A DNA stretch of 64,000 bases from Owenia fusiformis (Eukaryota; Annelida; Polychaeta; Sabellida; Oweniidae): the NCBI GenBank assembly GCA_903813345.2, contig CAIIXF020000006.1, positions 2,792,001-2,856,000 on the forward strand. Reading direction: 5' to 3'. Under the pieces are notes generated by a model, which saw only the letters and a program-made list of their open reading frames with translations, was not told where the DNA came from and did not search any database. Every line of letters starts with the position of its first letter. The stretch's first letter is position 1. Position numbers and translations under genes: made by a program. Shown here in pieces: positions 60,249 through 64,000 of this stretch.

Positions 60249-61728
60249 GTAAAGTAGTAGAACCTGCAGGCCCATAGCCAGGGGGGTAGGGGGCTCTTGG
60301 CAAGAGCTGGCTTCAGGCCTTATCTGGTTGACAGTTTAAAGAAGTTATTTTCCATGTTTTATATAGGGAGGTTTTGCCTAGTGGGTTCTGTCTGTGCTTT
60401 CAAGTTCTGGAAGTTGTACTTGGAATGCATATATAGGAATTTGTAATTTGTATATATCTTGAAGTTCACTAGTTTAAATCAATTTGGCAATTTTACCAAT
60501 GGTAATTTTTTCCATTTACTGAAATGTAGCATTCCAACTTGAGTAGGGCTCACAAGTCATACATGTATTAGACTTCAACTTATATTAGTCTGTTCATTAT
60601 GCCTTCCCTTCTAGAAATCCTCATGGAATTTTTCTACATTTTCTCAAAATTAGACTAAATTTGATTAATCCATTTTTATATGTTTCAAGGCATATAGACA
60701 TTCTGCTCCCTTTTTATCTTTCTTGCAAGACAATTTTTCACTCATCTGTAGCAAAACAGTAGAACATGACTCAATGGAATTTTTTTCATGTAAGGGTAAC
60801 TTCTCTGATAAACCAGCTGAATCTCTGGTACACTCATGTGGTATCTATTAAAATCTCATAATTTTGCTGGCACACTTCAATGTTTGCTTTGTTTATTTGT
60901 TTGTTTATTTATTTGTTTTTGACTGACACCATAAACAGTCACTCATGATTTGTCTGGTATGTATTCCAATATTGATAACTCCCTCTGTTCATGATGTAAA
61001 TGTTGCTCAAAAAGCTACCCCAACATTTGTAAATGTTGCTATACATCTCTCTCTAATGATGTTCATGTTGCCCAAAACTCACTTCTTTAAATCTATGATG
61101 AAGATGTTACTCAATTCTCACCCCTGACACTGGTGATCCACTCGATTACGCTGGTTACCAAAACGGTTCGTTTTGGTAACAAAATGTCGGAACATCCGGA
61201 AGGTACGATTTTTCTCGTTTCCTTATTTTACACGTTGTAGGCAGAATTCCCACGACATTTTTTAACACAAACGTGTATCAGTATCATATGTTTAAGAAAG
61301 TGTACATATTTGCGAACAAAATAGTTTAGAAGACAACAGAATCGTCGATTTACTTCCTCACTTAAGTTACATAAACGGTTTGGGTTAAAAGTGCAGATCT
61401 TAACTGTTTTTCGAAAAACCGTTTATGTAACTTAAGTGAGGAAGTAAATCGACGATTCTGTTGTCCTCTGAGCTATTTTTTCGCAAACATGTACATTTTC
61501 TAAAACATAATGATACTGATGCACGTTGTGAGAAAAAACGTCGTGGGGATTCTGCCTACAACGCGTGAAATAAGGAAAAAAGAAAAATCGTGCCTTCGAC
61601 ATTCCGACATTTTGTTACCAAAACGGTTCGTTTTGGTAACCAGCGTAATCGAGTGGATCACCAGTGCCTAAATTGCATTGTAAATGAAGACCTAAGAACA
61701 TGTTCTAAATTGAATTTTCCTTCTTTAG
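60249..61728 (+). other. HS2ST1 intron 3
   Basis: 1480 bp. It contains a MITE-like end near 60269 and a 539-bp palindromic element (61128-61666) that lies only 62 bp before exon 4. Confidence 0.85.
61128..61666. mobile_element. 539-bp near-perfect palindromic element
   Basis: It starts CACTGGTGATCCACTCGATT and ends with the reverse complement. The arms of about 250 bp pair almost throughout, with a short centre around 61390-61415. Each terminus also holds a small hairpin (GTTACCAAAACG/CGTTTTGGTAAC). No clear target duplication and no coding frame. Confidence 0.85.
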
Positions 61729-61814
61729 GTGCGGTTTGTAAATAATGTAACAAGCTGGCAGACAATGAAACCCGCTCTCTATCATGGACATCTTGCTTTC
61801 CTAGACTTTACCAA
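61729..61814 (+). CDS. HS2ST1: HS2ST1 coding exon 4 (catalytic histidine region)
   Basis: The exon reads VRFVNNVTSWQTMKPALYHG, then HLAFLDFTK, and ends in phase 2 before GTAAGT at 61815. The HGH pair corresponds to the family's catalytic histidine region. Residues about 131-159 are covered; the remaining sulfotransferase domain lies beyond the window (the whole protein is usually about 356 residues). Confidence 0.94.
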
Positions 61815-64000
61815 GTAAGTACTAACCAAGTCAACCTTTTTTCAAAACAGTGATTCCAGCTCATATGTTCTCACAATGGCTAAACCTTTGAATTTGTTAT
61901 AAAGGTGCTCTCTGATGTGTTAAGCACTATACTGTAAAATATAATATACAATGTTATAGTTCCATCAGGCCATGTGGATTCATGGGGACAGAAATTGTCC
62001 AAGTATAACCTTTTTATTAATGATTTGAATTCAGTTCCTTCAAAGGGAGCTTCATCTAGAGCAATAACTACCAACTATAGGACTTCAAAATAGTCTTAAG
62101 AATGAAACACATTAGTTGATTTAGGGGAAAATCATTTTTGGAATGTAAAAAGGTATAAATTAGTATTATGTTAATAATATAGCTTATAATTATAAAATAC
62201 CTTTATATAAGAACTCCCTCTTTCTATCAGTTCAGTTGGAATCTAACCAATACTTCAAAGTTGCATGTATCTATATCAAAGAGTCTTTAATGATCAACTT
62301 GTGTAATAAATCAACCTGCGAATCATCAAAGAATCTTACAACAAATTACTGAATTAAGATATTTTGCATCACGGAAATTCCATACTCTAATTTTTCTACC
62401 TCTGATTGGTTGTTACAGTATATGTATATCATATATTTAGAAAAAACATCAGACAGTACAATGTGTTCAGATTAGAGAGGTTTTCAGATATGCAGGTTTA
62501 ACAGTACTAATTTGAACACTACAAGCAGGTGTTCATATTTCAGTAACTAATGGTAGATTTCAAAATTGGTGTTCATATTAGAAGGTGTTCGGATAAGAGA
62601 GGTGTTTCGAATATTTGTTTTTCAACAATCCTTGGGACTTGACAAAATGATCACAAATCAAGATTCATAGAATTTAACTAACTTAAATGATTGTCTATGC
62701 TGATAATTTATGTGCTGTTTGGGGGTTGGGACCTGGATACCAGATTACTACTCATACTAAGAGGAGGGAAAACCCAGTTTTGAAATGACTTCAACTTCAA
62801 TGGATCTGGGACTTTCCCTCCTCTTACTCATACTGTAATTGTCTATCCTTAAAATACCAGTGAGTTCAGTTATATGCTGGCAGATAACTACCCAGAGGTG
62901 GTGGCATTTATAAATTGAATACAGTTTTAAAATTCATTAGCAGATAAAGATGGCATAACATTAGTCAATATTGCTATCTATTTTATAGATAACACAGTTT
63001 TAGATAAATATGATTTAATAATTGATGAAACATGTCAGTAAGGCAATTTTTGAAAATTAATTTAACCAAGTATGATAAAGGTTATTATGGGAAATGTTTA
63101 ACTCTTTACTCCCAAGAGCACAAGGCAACTTGTAGAAAAAATGAATTTTAACTTTGACTATATTTATAAAATTAACAGAAACTATCATTTAAAATGAATG
63201 TACATACATGGTGCATGTATTTGGTTTATGTTTAACTCTTGAAAAATTGAACATCATACACTTATACATTATGGCAAAAGCTGAAAAATGAAAACTGCTC
63301 TGGTATTGAAGAGGTTAAACCACATAAATGTTTTACAATTACATCCAGACATCCTACAGATAGGCTATCAATTTAAAAATATACCTATTCAGATAAATGT
63401 TTGCTGTATTTCAGTTATCTTGCTACATTAGCCCAGAGCTAGATTTTGCACTTGAGTAAATAATAGCAGGATTTCGACTTTTTTAACAAAATGTAAGTAA
63501 GGTTAAACAAACAGTTGTAAGGGGATATATGTAGTACCATGTTTAATATCAACAGTTCTGTCAATGTCCGAGGTTTTGGAATATGTCTGGAATCTGAATG
63601 AGGTTTACTGTTTTGGCTGTGTTCAAATCATATCTGGATTTCCAACTTAATGTTTTAGCTGCCATCTATTCTTGAAAACATATGATTTTTCATTTATAAC
63701 TTTGTTGTGAGTGGTTTCCAACATGTTTTGATTCCATTTGCTTTTTTCATAGGTTGATTTGAAAAGCTAGTCCTGACATGTTCCTAACATGACAGGCCCG
63801 TAAGACACTTTTCTCCAAGGGGGGTGCGGTTTTTAGCTTACTTAAGAGAATATAAAATTGTCCATTTTTTTGCCGCGTAAATCAAATCGCGTAAGTCAGA
63901 GGGCGGGGGGGGGGGCTCAGTTACTCCCTATATTGGTTTGGAATTAACAAATGCAACTTCCAAACGTTCCAATTGTTTTGTGGGGGGTGTGAGGAATGGT
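61815..64000 (+). other. HS2ST1 intron 4 (to window edge)
   Basis: Starts with GTAAGT. It has a run of GTGTTCAGATTAGAGAGG-type words at about 62460-62610 and a C/G-rich repeat end at about 63796-63930. No further exon was recognised before 64000. Confidence 0.7.

Overview
The window is AT-rich metazoan nuclear DNA with spliced genes, large introns, minisatellites and many transposon insertions. The gene content (RO60, V-ATPase subunit G, heparan sulfate 2-O-sulfotransferase, tandem Toll-like receptors) fits an invertebrate. A lophotrochozoan such as a mollusc is my best guess, but the sequence alone does not prove it.

Layout. (1) 1-4,037, minus strand: the first three coding exons of RO60/TROVE2; the rest lies beyond the left edge. 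(2) 4,038-4,578: a short divergent promoter region. (3) 4,579-11,916, plus strand: the complete three-exon gene for V-ATPase subunit G; its 6.5-kb first intron holds a Mutator-like MITE, a foldback element, a LINE 3' end and a degenerate tandem array. (4) 11,917-16,890: intergenic, dominated by a 17-bp and a 44-bp minisatellite. (5) 16,891 to the right edge, plus strand: the first four coding exons of HS2ST1. Its first intron is about 42.6 kb; the gene continues past 64,000.

Nested in HS2ST1 intron 1, on the opposite strand, is a direct tandem duplication (copy 1 about 20,410-25,640; copy 2 about 26,298-38,800). Each copy carries an essentially intronless Toll-like receptor gene, and each gene is broken differently. 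Copy 1 (21,940-25,449) is split by a 1.16-kb DNA transposon at the signal-peptide/LRR junction. Copy 2 (36,458-38,632) has an in-frame TGA that removes the end of the TIR domain. Copy 2 also received two young LTR elements. Element B (26,579-28,979) is 2.4 kb and encodes a zinc-knuckle/coiled-coil protein. Element A (30,321-36,132) encodes Gag-protease with no polymerase and is itself interrupted by a mariner element and a MITE. Copy 1 preserves the empty target site of element A.

From 39 kb to the right edge there are few coding signals outside HS2ST1. That part holds mariner, piggyBac, hAT-like and foldback elements and a 35-bp minisatellite of about 1.1 kb.

Functionally the three host genes are unrelated: RNA quality control (RO60), organelle acidification (V-ATPase G) and Golgi heparan sulfate modification (HS2ST1). 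The TLR pair is an innate-immune cassette hosted inside the HS2ST1 intron. No CRISPR array, rRNA or convincing tRNA was seen. All alignments were made by eye; no search was run.
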